Source of the DNA: Chinchilla lanigera
Taxonomy: Eukaryota > Chordata > Mammalia > Rodentia > Chinchillidae
DNA length: 64,000 nt
Reading direction: 5' to 3'
Assembly: GCF_000276665.1 (NCBI RefSeq)
Contig: NW_004955435.1
Span: 439,359-503,358 of the forward strand
In this document: positions 1-9,511 of the stretch, in pieces
How positions within the stretch are numbered: the stretch's first letter is position 1
How the letters are laid out: every line of letters starts with the position of its first letter
Translations under genes and position numbers: made by a program
The notes under the pieces: generated by a model
Told to the model about the DNA's origin: nothing
Seen by the model: only the letters and a program-made list of their open reading frames with translations
Database searches by the model: none

Positions 1-432
1 ATGTCATTTTAAAAATTGATATATACAAAAAATTGTATATGCTTATTTAATAATATGATAGGAAGATCTCCTATTGATATTCAATTTTTTTGTTTTTATT
101 AGTACATGTTAACTATTTTTGTTAATACATAAAAATTACATTCATCATGGAGAGAGTTGGTACATGTACATAAACCATTTTAATTCTTTTTAAAAAGACA
201 TTTTAACAAGTAGAGATATTTTCAAAGTAGAGTTTTAAATATATAATCTTTATTTCTTCCACTTTATTTTATACTTTTAAATTTTTCTGGTTTTAATTTT
301 GTTAAAATTAGAATAAGAATCTGACCTTAATATAGTTTAATGTTGTCATATATTTGTTCATTCTCAATTGCTTTTTGAGTATCAATTATGTGTTAAAGGC
401 TTGACAAAGGCATTGATTGTTTCTTCTTTTTT
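1..432. other. AT-rich unassigned sequence
   Basis: No coding frame, repeat family or RNA gene is recognisable. The stretch is AT-rich with short T and A runs. Confidence 0.5.
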
Positions 433-559
433 CTTCATTAACTTTATTTTTTTTTATTTTTTATTTTTTTCTGGTACCGGGAATCAAACTCATGACCTTG
501 TGTTTGCCAGGCAGGCCCTGTGCCACTGAGCTAAATCCCCAGCCCCTTCATTAACTTTA
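433..559 (-). mobile_element. ID-like tRNA-derived SINE, antisense, with 14-bp TSD
   Basis: Read on the minus strand the element starts with the ID-type head (gggctggggatttagctcag) and runs through a tRNA-like box B region to 'ggtaccag' and an A-rich tail, seen on the plus strand as a long T-rich run. Identical target-site duplications cttcattaacttta lie at 433-446 and 546-559, so the element proper is about 447-545. The perfect TSD argues for a fairly recent retroposition by L1 machinery. Confidence 0.93.
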
Positions 560-768
560 GAAGAATTTTTGAGAAGAGTAACTTTTTTTCTAATGTGCTT
601 GGTATGTATTTATACCCTGAATATTCTGATTAAGTATTCCAACATTCTAACTGTGGGTTATAATTGTCAATATAAATGAGAATATAACTATAATCACGAA
701 ATATAAATATGAGCCCCAAATTGGTAATGGTAATGATCAGAGCCCTACCCATTTCTTTACACAAAATA

Positions 769-1197
769 TGTATTAGTCTGTTTACTGTTACCATGACAAA
801 ATACCCGAGTTTGCATCTTTTTAAAGAAGAGAGGTTTACTTCGAAGGTGGGACATCACGGTTGAGTAGCTCTGTTGTTCGCCTCCTGGTGAGGGCTTCGG
901 ACGGCTGGCCTCGGAGCAGAAGTATGTTTGAGAGACAGAAATAGTGTGGAGAACAGGAAACCAGAAAGAGGGGAGGGGCAGGCTTGCTCCTTTATAACTG
1001 TCCCTGAAAGAACATCCCAGGTCCCAGGAAAACTACATCAGTGCCTTCTACAGAGAGCACTTTCAATGACCTAATTACTTCCCACTAGACCCAGCTCTTT
1101 AAAGGTGCCACACTATGTCCCCCATGGCCACGTGGGAACAAGCACCTACCACATGCATTCCTGTGGCATACAGTTAAATTATGTCCAAACCACAGCA
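769..1197 (-). mobile_element. MaLR-type solo LTR (MST/MLT1-like), antisense
   Basis: The left end reads tgtattagtctgtttactgt followed by a 'tgacaaaatacccgag' motif, and the right end reads 'gtccaaaccacagca'. This is the reverse complement of the common MaLR LTR pattern. No internal retroviral sequence is attached, so it is a solo LTR. The 5-bp string atgta occurs at both edges (768-772 and 1197-1201) and could be the target duplication; exact ends are uncertain. Subfamily not assigned. Confidence 0.75.
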
Positions 1198-1687
1198 TGT
1201 AGGTTCTTGACCAATATTTGCCCTGTGAATGCTACATATTATTCCTAATTATTCCTAGTCTTGGTAGTGAACTTGGCGTTATAGCTGGAGGTTAAATAGT
1301 ATAGATTTATGCACCATTGTTCAAATAAGGGAGACACTTTGAGATTGTAGTATTTTAAGACCTCATATCTCTTTTGTAGGAACATTACTTCTTGGTCAAG
1401 AGAAACTAGTATATTTTCTAAAGCATAACAATATTGTTATGTGATTTGATTTGTAACATGTATCAAATAGACTAAAGAACCTAAATTATTCAAAAATACA
1501 TACCCAATTAGAATAAAAATTAGTTGTTTAGTGCTATCCACCCTGGACAAATTTATTAAGGGAGACCCAGTAAATCACTTCCAAGAATTACAGCATTCTG
1601 CATACATTTTGAAAAATAGCCATTTGTTGGCATACTTTTAAAAAAATTGTGTAATTTAAACTTTATTCTTTTACAAAAGCAAAATAA
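1198..1687. other. Unassigned sequence
   Basis: AT-rich and apparently unique. Minus-strand frames at 1556-1813 and 1671-1892 are antisense to the L1 3' end next door and are not gene-like. Confidence 0.5.
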
Positions 1688-1862
1688 TAGATAATAGGAA
1701 GTAGGGAGATAGATCTTTTGCAAAAAGGAAGGGAACTGAGAAACGGAGAGAGTGAGGAGGGAGGTGAAAAGGATGAAAGACATTAAACTGTGTTCTGTAC
1801 CAGCTCTCCACAAGGGATGTGGCTGTTACGTACTGCAGACATGTGCTAATAAAAAAATAAAG
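1688..1862 (+). mobile_element. L1 3'UTR terminal fragment
   Basis: A purine-rich stretch leads into 'tactgcagacatgtgctaat' and then aaaaaaataaa. The same layout (gagatagatctt, a purine-rich stretch, 'tactgcaaacatgtactaat' and an A-run) ends the longer L1 copy at 28.4 kb, so this is a severely 5'-truncated copy of the same L1 3' end type. Confidence 0.7.
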
Positions 1863-1890
1863 ACTGGGAAAGAGAGAACAAGGTAGATCC

Positions 1891-2076
1891 ATTTACCTAT
1901 ATATACTTTTAAAAATTTTTTTTCTTTTTTGAGTCAGGGTCTCGCTATGCAGTTTAGGCTGGCACTGAGCTCACTTTATAGCCCAGGCTGGCCTTGAACT
2001 TGCAACAATCCTGCCTCAGCCTCCTGAATGCTGGGATTACAGGCGTGTGCCACCATGCCTGGCTATTTACCTATAT
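1891..2076 (-). mobile_element. B1-type SINE, antisense, with TSD
   Basis: Contains the antisense B1 signatures 'gagtcagggtctcgctatg', 'ggctggccttgaact', 'cctcagcctcctgaatgctg' and 'ggcgtgtgccaccatgcctg', with the T-run of the reversed poly(A) tail at the left. Target-site duplications atttacctatat lie at 1891-1902 and 2065-2076. The extra 'ggctggcactgagctcactttatagccc' segment is the internal quasi-duplication known from B1. Confidence 0.92.
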
Positions 2077-3372
2077 TGATATGGAAGAATGCTCTTAATA
2101 AACACTTACTAGTCTGCCTGGAAAAAAATAAATGTTATGTCTTCCTTGTTATAAATGTTGGCAGCCTCGGCCATGCAAATTGGAAGGTTCCTGCTTTGCA
2201 AAGTTAGATTCAGAGTCACACAATTTATATTTATTTGATGAGATCTAGGATTTCATTGTACTGGATTTACTTCCTTTTTAACAGTTTTAAAAATTTTTAA
2301 AAAATAAGTAAACCTTTCTAGACTGTGCTCTATTTTTATATTTTGTAAGCTTGATCTTCCTTAGCTAGGTAATATTTGTTTAAACACACAATTTGTAGTA
2401 TTATAGACTTAAGAATTATAAATATTCTTAGAGCATATGGTGGTTATTTTTCTTGTTTATGTGAAGATGTGTGAGCTTTTATATCAATATTAGTTAGTAT
2501 TTTCTAAACTTCCTAGTATTTTCTTCCAGCAAAGAACTGTCTCTTTTCTGAGAAGAAAAAAAAAAAACTTGCTTAAAAATGAGGCCATTTTGCATATTAA
2601 TTAGGAGGTCTTTGAACTCCAAGAATAAAATCCGTTAATGCTTTGGGTATGGAACAATTATGTATTCAAGAACATTAATTTTATGCTAATAGTGAAACAA
2701 GCTTTACATTTTTCTTTGTTTTGTTTGCATTTCCTAAAGATAATTTAATGCAAATAATCCATCCATATACTGCATAGAGCGTGTCGGATGGTTTCCCTAT
2801 AGTTAAGATTGTATCAGCACTCCCATTATAAATCTCTATTACCCATGGTTTATAATTTAATTGAAAAAACTCACTGCAGGCAGAAATTCAACACTTACGG
2901 TTTCAGGCTAAAAGCAATATTTCTCTTTTAAAAATTGCCTCCTCTATTTAATTTCATAGTTAATGGAAATATAAGAAGGATCATCCTGGAGCTGATTTTG
3001 AACAAAGCCAAACAGATCATTGTCTATAACTAAAATAAATTTCTAAGTAAAAGTAGTTGATAGCTTATCATTAGTCTAACATGACAATCTTTAACAAAAT
3101 TGAAAAGACAACAGTTGAATCTGCTTATCTTTTCTCTATATACACAAAATACAAGGAAAGTCTGTAAGACTACACAACTATAAAATATCTATTTGATGAT
3201 ATTGTCTGAAGCACTATGTTTTTGTTTGATTTCTAAGTATAATTTTACTCCTTTCAGTGCGTCTGGGCTAAATGCTGTGATATCTGCTTTTTGTCAAACT
3301 GAGATAGAAAGAGGGCATAGGGTAGGCAGCTGCATGCTCCAGAATTCTTTACTTATCTGTCATATCAGTCTT
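2077..3372. other. Repeat-free AT-rich block, candidate regulatory DNA
   Basis: No interspersed repeat is recognised. An exact POU octamer ATGCAAAT lies at 2748-2755, with a second 'tttgcatttcc' near 2725 and many ATTA/TAAT cores. Such repeat-poor, homeodomain-site-rich DNA is often conserved non-coding sequence in mammals, but conservation cannot be judged here. The frame at 3193-3402 (69 codons) has no recognisable domain. Confidence 0.35.
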
Positions 3373-3570
3373 CATTTTAAGTTTATGCTTCAATTACCTT
3401 GATGGGATTCAGGGGTTAATTAACAGGCATGGCAGTTTCTGCTGGCTTTCGCAGTAGAACAGAGAAGATCAGGTTTTAGACACATGGTGGTTTTATCATC
3501 AGCTTTTGAACCCAAATCCTGTAGTGTACAAAGGTTAATCTGCCAGGTAAAATGCACTCGCCAATCAAGT
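3373..3570. repeat. Direct duplication, copy 1 (about 198 bp)
   Basis: Matches 4041-4237 over its full length with only a few substitutions and small indels. Shared landmarks are 'gtttatgcttcaattacctt', 'cacatggtggttttatcatc' and 'gtacaaaggttaatctgcca'. Copies lie in direct orientation about 668 bp apart. The unit is not a mobile element I recognise. Confidence 0.95.
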
Positions 3571-4040
3571 GTTCACTGTAGTTTTATCAGGCCCAATGAG
3601 ACAAAGAAATTGTGAGTTACAACAAGATGTACTATATTTCTCTCAACCCGTCAACCTTTTCCTATTTAATTCTTACTTGCAATGCTGCATGAAATATGCC
3701 ATGATTTCTTAACACTAAGTAGTCATAGAAACTTGCTTTTAAAAGGTCTGGCTCTGTCTGTGAAATGTATTGTTTCTCAATCAGCTGCCTTTGACTCCCT
3801 AGGAAAAATTATTAAGGACAGTACATAATACAGACAATTTACTGTTTGCAAAGGCCTTTGATACACAACTGCTTAGATGGTAGAGAAAGCCATGGCTAAG
3901 CGATTAAATAACTTGCTAAGGATTCCGCAGATCACAAGTTGTGGTCGGAACTCACATTGTTTCCTTCTTGGTAGCCCAGTGGACCCTTATTCTTTTTGGG
4001 GTAGCTCATATTTTTAATATTGAGGAATAGAGTCTAGTTT
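3571..4040. other. Spacer between the duplicated copies, with a possible MIR
   Basis: Around 3780-3960 the order 'ggcctttgatacac', 'aagcgattaaataacttgct' and 'cagatcacaagttg' resembles an antisense MIR core, but the match is weak. The rest is unassigned. Confidence 0.35.
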
Positions 4041-4237
4041 CATTTTAAGTTTATGCTTCAATTACCTTGACAGGATTCAGGGATTAATTAACAGGCATAG
4101 AAGTTTCTGCTGGCTTTATAGTAGAACAGAGAAGATCAGTTTTTAGACACATGGTGGTTTTATCATCAGCTTTTGAATACAAATCCTGTAGTGTACAAAG
4201 GTTAATCTGCCAGGTAAAATGCACTCTCCAATCAAGT
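4041..4237. repeat. Direct duplication, copy 2 (about 197 bp)
   Basis: Second copy of the 3373-3570 sequence, same orientation. It ends within about 10 bp of the MLT1-type LTR that begins near 4247, so the duplication end lies almost at the LTR edge. Confidence 0.95.
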
Positions 4238-4244
4238 ATGACAA

Positions 4245-4645
4245 TACTATTAGTCTGTTCCTCTTATAACAAAATATCTTAAATCGGGTAACCTATAAAC
4301 AATAAAAATTTATCTCTTACAGCTCTGGATGATGAGTGGTCCAAGTTCAAGGCACTTGCAGATTTGGTGTCCTGTGAGGGCTCCCTCTATTTCCCAGAGG
4401 TTGTTTTACCACTGCACCCTGCAGAGGGCATGAATGCTGCATCCTCTCGTAGCCGAAGGAGGGAGAGGCCGGGCAATTCTCTGAAGCCTCTTACGTGAAG
4501 GGCATTAATACTATTCATGATAGTAGGGTCCTCATGACTTAATGATGTCCCCAAAGGGCCCACCTCTTAACACTATCACAGTGGGGATTAAGATTCCACA
4601 TGCATTTTGGGTGTGCAGACATTTAAACTTTACCAGACGCTGTTA
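4245..4645 (-). mobile_element. MLT1-type MaLR LTR, antisense
   Basis: Begins 'ttagtctgttcctcttataa', followed by 'tctcttacagctctggatg', 'ctcatgacttaatgatgtcc', 'cccacctcttaacactatca' and 'ggggattaagattccacatg'. This is the order of a reverse-complemented MLT1A-like LTR. It is a solo LTR with no internal region. Ends are approximate. Confidence 0.85.
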
Positions 4646-5463
4646 TGAGGGCGCCTTCTCCTTTCTTCACCTCTGTTGTCAGAGTCCATGAGGAACTTAC
4701 AAAGTTTCTACGTCCAGTTTTTAAAACATTCTATATAGCTTTGATTCACAAAGAGTCTATAGCCTAGATAATCTTCATCTATATCCAAAATATACAACAT
4801 GTAAGTGATAAAAGGAATTCATGAATTTATTAGTCCATTTCCCTGAATTGTTCCTAATGTCTCTTCTGATTGTAGCAGAAGCATTGCTCACACGCGCAGT
4901 GTGTGAGAGGACTGTGCAAGCTCGTGATTGTTCAGTCTTCAGAGATTTTAGGAACATGGAAGGTGACTGTTTTTCAAGGATGGTGCAAAGGTACTGCTGG
5001 AACAAGGAAAGAGGAAACATATTAGAAAACCTCGTAGAGTTGCTTTGAATCTGGGAGTTCTTATTTTTGTGTATAGTGAAAGCATACTATTTTCTGATAT
5101 TATAAACTGATTCAAATTATTTTAGCTTCCATTATAAAAATTTTAATAATTACTTACTCTTACCCCTTTTATTTTTGTTACTTTTGAATGCTATAAATTT
5201 AGAATGCAATGCAGGATTTAGTTCTAAACTTTTTGTTCCTCAAAAGCTTTCCTGGCTCAGGAGGTACTGTGAATGATGATATGTAATGTTAAGTTCAGGC
5301 ATTCAGCGTAACAACCCTTTACATAACTGAAGGGTCAGCCCAGCTGCCATGTGAAAATCAATACCCTATTCTCTTCTCCTGTCCCATCCTAAGTAGGTGT
5401 TATCATTTTGCACATTTTAAAAACTTCCTTTATCTCCCTTTATTCCTCCAAGGTGAATTTCCT
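4646..5463. other. Unassigned sequence
   Basis: Two overlapping opposite-strand frames (4775-5020 minus, 4821-5048 plus) are shadows of one another and neither contains a recognisable domain. No repeat assigned. Confidence 0.45.
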
Positions 5464-5508
5464 GCTCTCTCACTCTCTCCTCTTCTCTCTCTCTCTCTCT
5501 CTCTCTCT
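5464..5508. repeat. (TC)n microsatellite
   Basis: Nearly pure TC/CT run with a clean dinucleotide core at about 5484-5508. Confidence 0.95.
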
Positions 5509-5633
5509 TTCACTGAAATACTCTTGCTAGGGCCACCAGATACCTTCTACTGGTGGCATCCAGTATAAAATTTTCAGAAGATATTTGGAAAGGCAGTGAA
5601 ATATATTTGAAAGGTAATCTATTTTGGATTTAG

Positions 5634-5705
5634 ATCAAGGGTTGACAAACTTCTTCTGCAAAAGACTGAATGGTAAATATTTTAGTCATTGTGGTTCATA
5701 TAATT
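5634..5705 (-). mobile_element. hAT-Charlie MITE fragment (MER3-like)
   Basis: 'caagggttgacaaacttctt', 'ctgcaaaagactgaatggta' and 'aatattttagtcattgtggt' match one terminal half of a common non-autonomous hAT-Charlie element ('ggttggcaaactttttctgtaaagggccagatagtaaat' type). A longer copy of the same family lies at 39.4-39.6 kb. The second half is missing. Family name is from memory; orientation is arbitrary because the ends are inverted repeats. Confidence 0.6.
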
Positions 5706-6540
5706 TCTTTTGTGTGTCTCCCTTATAGAGTAAGGATTTGCCATGTGAACTGATGTGTGAATAAATCGTGCGTTTGAAAGACAGTATCTGTCTGTACCTG
5801 ATCTCTTCGTGTCCCTTAGGGACATGAAGGTGTTCAAGACACAGATCTTGTTCTCTGACCTGTTTTAAGATTTGTTCTGGTTGACCACGTGATCCGGGCC
5901 TGCCCCATTGGTGGTGTTTCCTAGGATAATTAACTGAAGCAGCCGGGAAACGTTTCTCTTCAGCCAAGAGGCTGCAGAGTCTACTGTACATTTAGTGTTG
6001 CTGTAGACTGGACATCTGGGAACAGCTGGACTGAGAGGATGAAGCTCAGATGAGGAGGCAGAGCTTGTGGGTGCTGGGGAAGGAGGACCGGTGGGAGGAG
6101 AGAGAAGAGAGAGACAGAATGTGGTGGTGTGTGAGTCTCTGGACCTGGGTGTGTATGAAGGCAATGACTTTCTGTGGTTTAGTAATGAAAATCTTGGCTA
6201 AAACCTTTTCCCTTAGGTCAATTTGATTATTTCCTCTTTTATTAAAAACAATACCAGCTGAGAAGCTAGAATCAGGATGAAAATCCAGGTCCGGCTGACT
6301 CCGCAGCTTTGACTTCCTTCTCAGCTCTCTTTAAAGACAACTACTGCTAATGGCTTGGTAATTTTCTATTTTTAAAAGTAACTAAACAAATATTATGGTA
6401 CATGTGAATGTTTAAATTCGTGATTTATTGCCAAGTTGTGATCCAACTTGATTTCATTCATTTATTCTTCCCGACACATACTGGGTATTTTCTGTCACTC
6501 CTCTGCCCGCCCTGTGCTCACTGGAGCCCGTCCCCTTCTC
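5706..6540. other. Unassigned sequence
   Basis: Minus-strand frames of 99-101 codons (5686-5991, 5865-6164) overlap in different frames and look like chance frames through a purine-rich stretch (6050-6120). No repeat assigned. Confidence 0.45.
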
Positions 6541-6553
6541 TACCCTGTTTGGC

Positions 6554-6595
6554 GGGGGTGGGGAGGGTGGGGGGGATGGAGGGTGCGGCGGGGGG
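6554..6595 (+). other. G-quadruplex-prone G-rich tract
   Basis: G-runs of 5, 4, 3 and 7 separated by single bases (6554-6575), followed by runs of 3 and 6 Gs to 6595. This meets the usual four-run short-loop pattern for an intramolecular G-quadruplex on the plus strand. It stands out from AT-rich surroundings. Proline/serine-rich minus-strand frames here are a by-product of the G tract. Confidence 0.85.
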
Positions 6596-6880
6596 CTGAC
6601 TTGGAGTGCAGGGTGGTGGGGTAGGTGGCAGTCAGTTTGAGGTACTGTTCCTCTGGCTTTTGGGGTAAGTTGCTGGGGTTCTGCTGCCTCCCTTGACCTG
6701 AGGTCATGCTTTGAGCCTCTCTGTTCAGCACTGCCCTTCAGCTTACAGCCCAGGGCCAATAACCAGACCCAGTTCCCTGGTGGAGGCTGCATTGTCCCTG
6801 TGAGCTCCTCCACCCCATACCCTTGTGAATAACTTGTTTTAAATGTTTCCAAATTACCCAGTTTATGTGTGTTCTTTGTT
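6596..6880. other. Unassigned, locally GC-richer sequence
   Basis: Higher GC than the flanks and continuous with the G-rich tract. Overlapping minus-strand frames (6454-6852, 6540-6731, 6738-6932) are in competing frames with low-complexity Pro/His, so no gene is called. Confidence 0.4.
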
Positions 6881-6889
6881 TCCTGCCTG

Positions 6890-7500
6890 GAATTTGAGTA
6901 ATATTATTTATAAAAGAGTCTTTTCCCTCCACATTTCATGTCAAGATGCAGCATTACCCATGTTTTTAATCATTTAAATTCTCATAAGGGGAAAATGGCA
7001 TCTTGTTTTAATTTATATTTCTTTGATTATTATTGAGCTTGAACATCTGTTCATATGTTAATTGGTTATTTGCATATTTCTGTTAATTGCTTGTTAATAT
7101 TCTTTGCCCATTTTTCTTTTGGGCTATCTTTCTCTCTTTTTCTTTGTAATTTCTGTTATGAATGGAATATTTTTCCCAGTATATTTTCCAACCAATTGTT
7201 TTTAGTCTAAGAAAAAATTATTGATTTTGTATTTTGCTGTATGCTTCTGAACTCTTATATTTAATAGACTTTACTTGATTCTTTTGAATTTTCTAATGTC
7301 ATTGTAAAGAATGATAATGTTGTTTCTTTCTTTCTTTGCAACTTATGCCACATTTCTTTATCTTGTTTTACTGTTTTGGCTAGATCCTCCAGCACACTTT
7401 TGGACAATGGAGATGTTAATGGGAATTACTGGACAATAATGGTGTTAGTGGGAATCTGTCTAATTCCCAAATGCCGGCTTTCCCAGGGTATGATTCACAG
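6890..7500 (-). mobile_element. Antisense L1 ORF2 fragment, degraded
   Basis: 'tttctttgattattattgag' with 'catctgttcatatgtt' and 'tctttgcccatttttctttt' is the reverse complement of the L1 ORF2 3' region. Further right, 'ggctagatcctccagcacac' resembles the antisense reverse-transcriptase region. Part of ORF2 between these seems deleted. An internal imperfect tandem duplication lies at 7401-7458. Confidence 0.7.
7401..7458. repeat. Imperfect 29-bp tandem duplication inside the L1 fragment
   Basis: Copy 1 is 7401-7429 and copy 2 is 7430-7458; both begin 'tggacaat' and both contain a gttaatgggaat/gttagtgggaat core. The copies have diverged, so the event is not recent. Confidence 0.75.
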
Positions 7501-7988
7501 AATGCTGTCACAGACGTTATCCCTGGAAAAAAGTTCAGATTGATGTGAGAAGCATTATACACTCTTAAGAGACTCATGTATGTGAAAATATTAAGGACTC
7601 TGAGGGTTTCTTCCATTTCTTTGTATTTGTCCTTGCCTAATGTAGTTCTGGTACTGAATTTTATGCAGTACATTATTGGCTGAATAATTTGCATGAGTCC
7701 TGAAGGGCCAAAATATAAACAAAATACTTTGTAATAATATAGCTATACCACTATGGTTTTATGCAACATTGACTGAATTATTCTAAGGTATATTTATTAT
7801 CAGTCTTCTCAGGGCTTATTACTGTAGAAATGTAAGCCACTATATTTTATCTTTCAGGGATCATATACATCACTCACCATCTGGGGACATTTTGCCTACA
7901 AAAGAAACAATTGAGATGAAAAAGCAAACTTAAATGAAAGGATTGGTGCTAGGAACCATAATGTTCTTTCTTCTTTTTACCTTGTTTG

Positions 7989-7992
<4 letters not shown>
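7501..7992. other. Unassigned sequence
   Basis: May include further decayed antisense L1 but I cannot place it. The minus frame at 7416-7694 runs partly through the L1 fragment and is not gene-like. Confidence 0.4.
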
Positions 7993-8034
<42 letters not shown>

Positions 8035-8040
8035 GTGCAT
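7993..8040. repeat. (CA)n microsatellite
   Basis: Alternating CA interrupted once by AAA, then continuing into 'acacgtgcatgcac', so purine/pyrimidine alternation extends beyond the pure repeat. Confidence 0.97.
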
Positions 8041-8335
8041 GCACCATTGAAACAAAAACCAAATAAACACCTATCAACTGGTAGACCTCAAATCATCATT
8101 TTCTTACATGTACTTACTTCTTTTTTAATCTTTTTCTCTTTTCTTACCATTCCTTCCTCCCTTGTTTCCTTTTTTCCAATGCATGCCCAACTAACTAGAG
8201 AAAAACTCTATCATCACCCTTTTGTTTTTTCTATCTTAATTATTAAATTATTCTTACTATTGTTGATAAAAGTACAGTTAGATTTCAGACTACCTTTAAC
8301 AACAGAAAGAAAAACACTTGTTTTTATTTACTTTT
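8041..8335. other. Unassigned pyrimidine-rich sequence
   Basis: The 103-codon frame 8035-8346 is a hydrophobic chance frame through T-rich DNA downstream of the CA repeat. No repeat family recognised. Confidence 0.45.
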
Positions 8336-8760
8336 TTGGTGTCTAAAAATTTGTTTATTTTTTTGATATATCTATTTTAACTGACACATTAATTACACAT
8401 ATTTATGGGGTACAATGTAATATTTGAATACATGTATACAGTGTGTAATGATCAGATCAAGATAATTGGCATATCCATCACTCAACTATTAATCATTTCT
8501 TTGTGTCAGGGACATTCAAAATGCTCTCCTAACAATTTTGAAATATAAAATTAATTGCTGTCGACCATAGCTGCCTACCGTGCTATGGAGTATTTGATGG
8601 TGTTCCTCTTGTCCAGCTGTACTGCTCTCCCTGTTAACCGTCTTCTCGCTATCGTCCCTTCCCTCCCATATTTCTTAGCCCCTAGTAACCGTTATTACGT
8701 TCTCTTCTATGAGATCATGTTTTTTGGCTTCCTCATCTAAGCAAGGACCTTTGGTATTTG
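8336..8760 (-). mobile_element. Ancient L1M-type 3'UTR, antisense
   Basis: 'ttaactgacacattaattac', 'atttatggggtacaatgtaa', 'gtatacagtgtgtaatgatc', 'catatccatcactcaac' and 'tctatgagatcatgtttttt' are the ordered landmarks of the reverse-complemented 3'UTR of older mammalian L1M elements. This is a pre-rodent insertion layer. Confidence 0.88.
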
Positions 8761-8854
8761 TCTTTCTGGAGTACTCATTTTAAACTTATGGTTTTAAACC
8801 ATAACTACACAATTAATACATGTTGTTATGTACTCACGTGAAATTAAGGCCTGG

Positions 8855-9258
8855 CACAGAACTGCTGGCAGCAATCTCCAGAGACCCGGAAAAAGCTCAG
8901 AAGCCCTTTCTAGAACATCCACGGACATCTCATCTACATTTTCTTTTCTCTTCCAATTAAATCCATTATCCCTAGAGCATTTAAGGATAATAAAATATCT
9001 TCTATCCAATATCATTTCCATTTTCTTTAATTACTAATATTGAAATAATCTTGCTTCTGCTACACAGAACTAGTGGTGACAACTTCAGAGATCTTGAACA
9101 AACTTAGAAGTACTATCTAGAATGTTCACAAATGTCATATCTGCATTTGCTTTCTCTTCCAATTAACTCCATTTTTCTCAGAGTATTTAAGAATAAAATT
9201 TTATTCAATTTTTCTTTTTTTTAATTACTAGAATTGAAACAGTTTGACTTTCTGCTAT
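8855..9258. repeat. 208-bp tandem duplication (two diverged copies)
   Basis: Copy 1 8855-9062 and copy 2 9063-9258 align end to end. Shared landmarks are 'cagaact', 'tctagaa...atc', 'tctcttccaattaa(a/c)tccat', 'gca/gtatttaa(g)gaata', 'tttaattacta' and 'cttctgctaca/cttctgctata'. The copies are visibly diverged, so the event is old. The small frames 8794-9021 and 8828-9037 fall in copy 1 only and are opened or closed by the divergence, arguing against coding function. Confidence 0.9.
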
Positions 9259-9287
9259 ATTTCATTGCAAGTCTTTGAGCTATGCTA

Positions 9288-9511
9288 TAAGGCTAAATTA
9301 AGCTTTCTAGAGATTATTTTTAGGATAAATTTATTTATTTATTTACTTTAAAAATTTTTTTTGTTTTTGTTTTCCAGTACCAGGAATCGAACTCACGACC
9401 TTGTGCTTGCCAGGCAGGTGCTGTGCCGCTGAGCTAAATCCCCAGCCCCCTAGGATAAATATAATTAAGGCTAAATTAAGCTTTTTAGAGATTATTTTTA
9501 GGATAAATTTA
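9288..9511. repeat. 48-bp tandem duplication split by an ID SINE
   Basis: The block from 'aaggctaaattaagctt' to 'tttttaggataaattta' occurs at 9288-9333 and again at 9466-9511 with one internal substitution. Removing the SINE (9331-9460) leaves a head-to-tail duplication of about 48 bp, so duplication preceded insertion. Confidence 0.9.
9321..9460 (-). mobile_element. ID-like SINE, antisense, with 10-bp TSD
   Basis: Target-site duplications taggataaat lie at 9321-9330 and 9451-9460. The body shows 'ccagtaccaggaatcgaact', 'gaccttgtgcttgccaggca' and 'gctgagctaaatccccagcc', the antisense ID pattern, with the reversed A-tail as a T-rich run at the left. Confidence 0.93.

Noticed and set aside
6454..6852. 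132-codon proline-rich minus-strand frame
   Set aside because: Low-complexity product of the G-rich tract, with overlapping frames also open.
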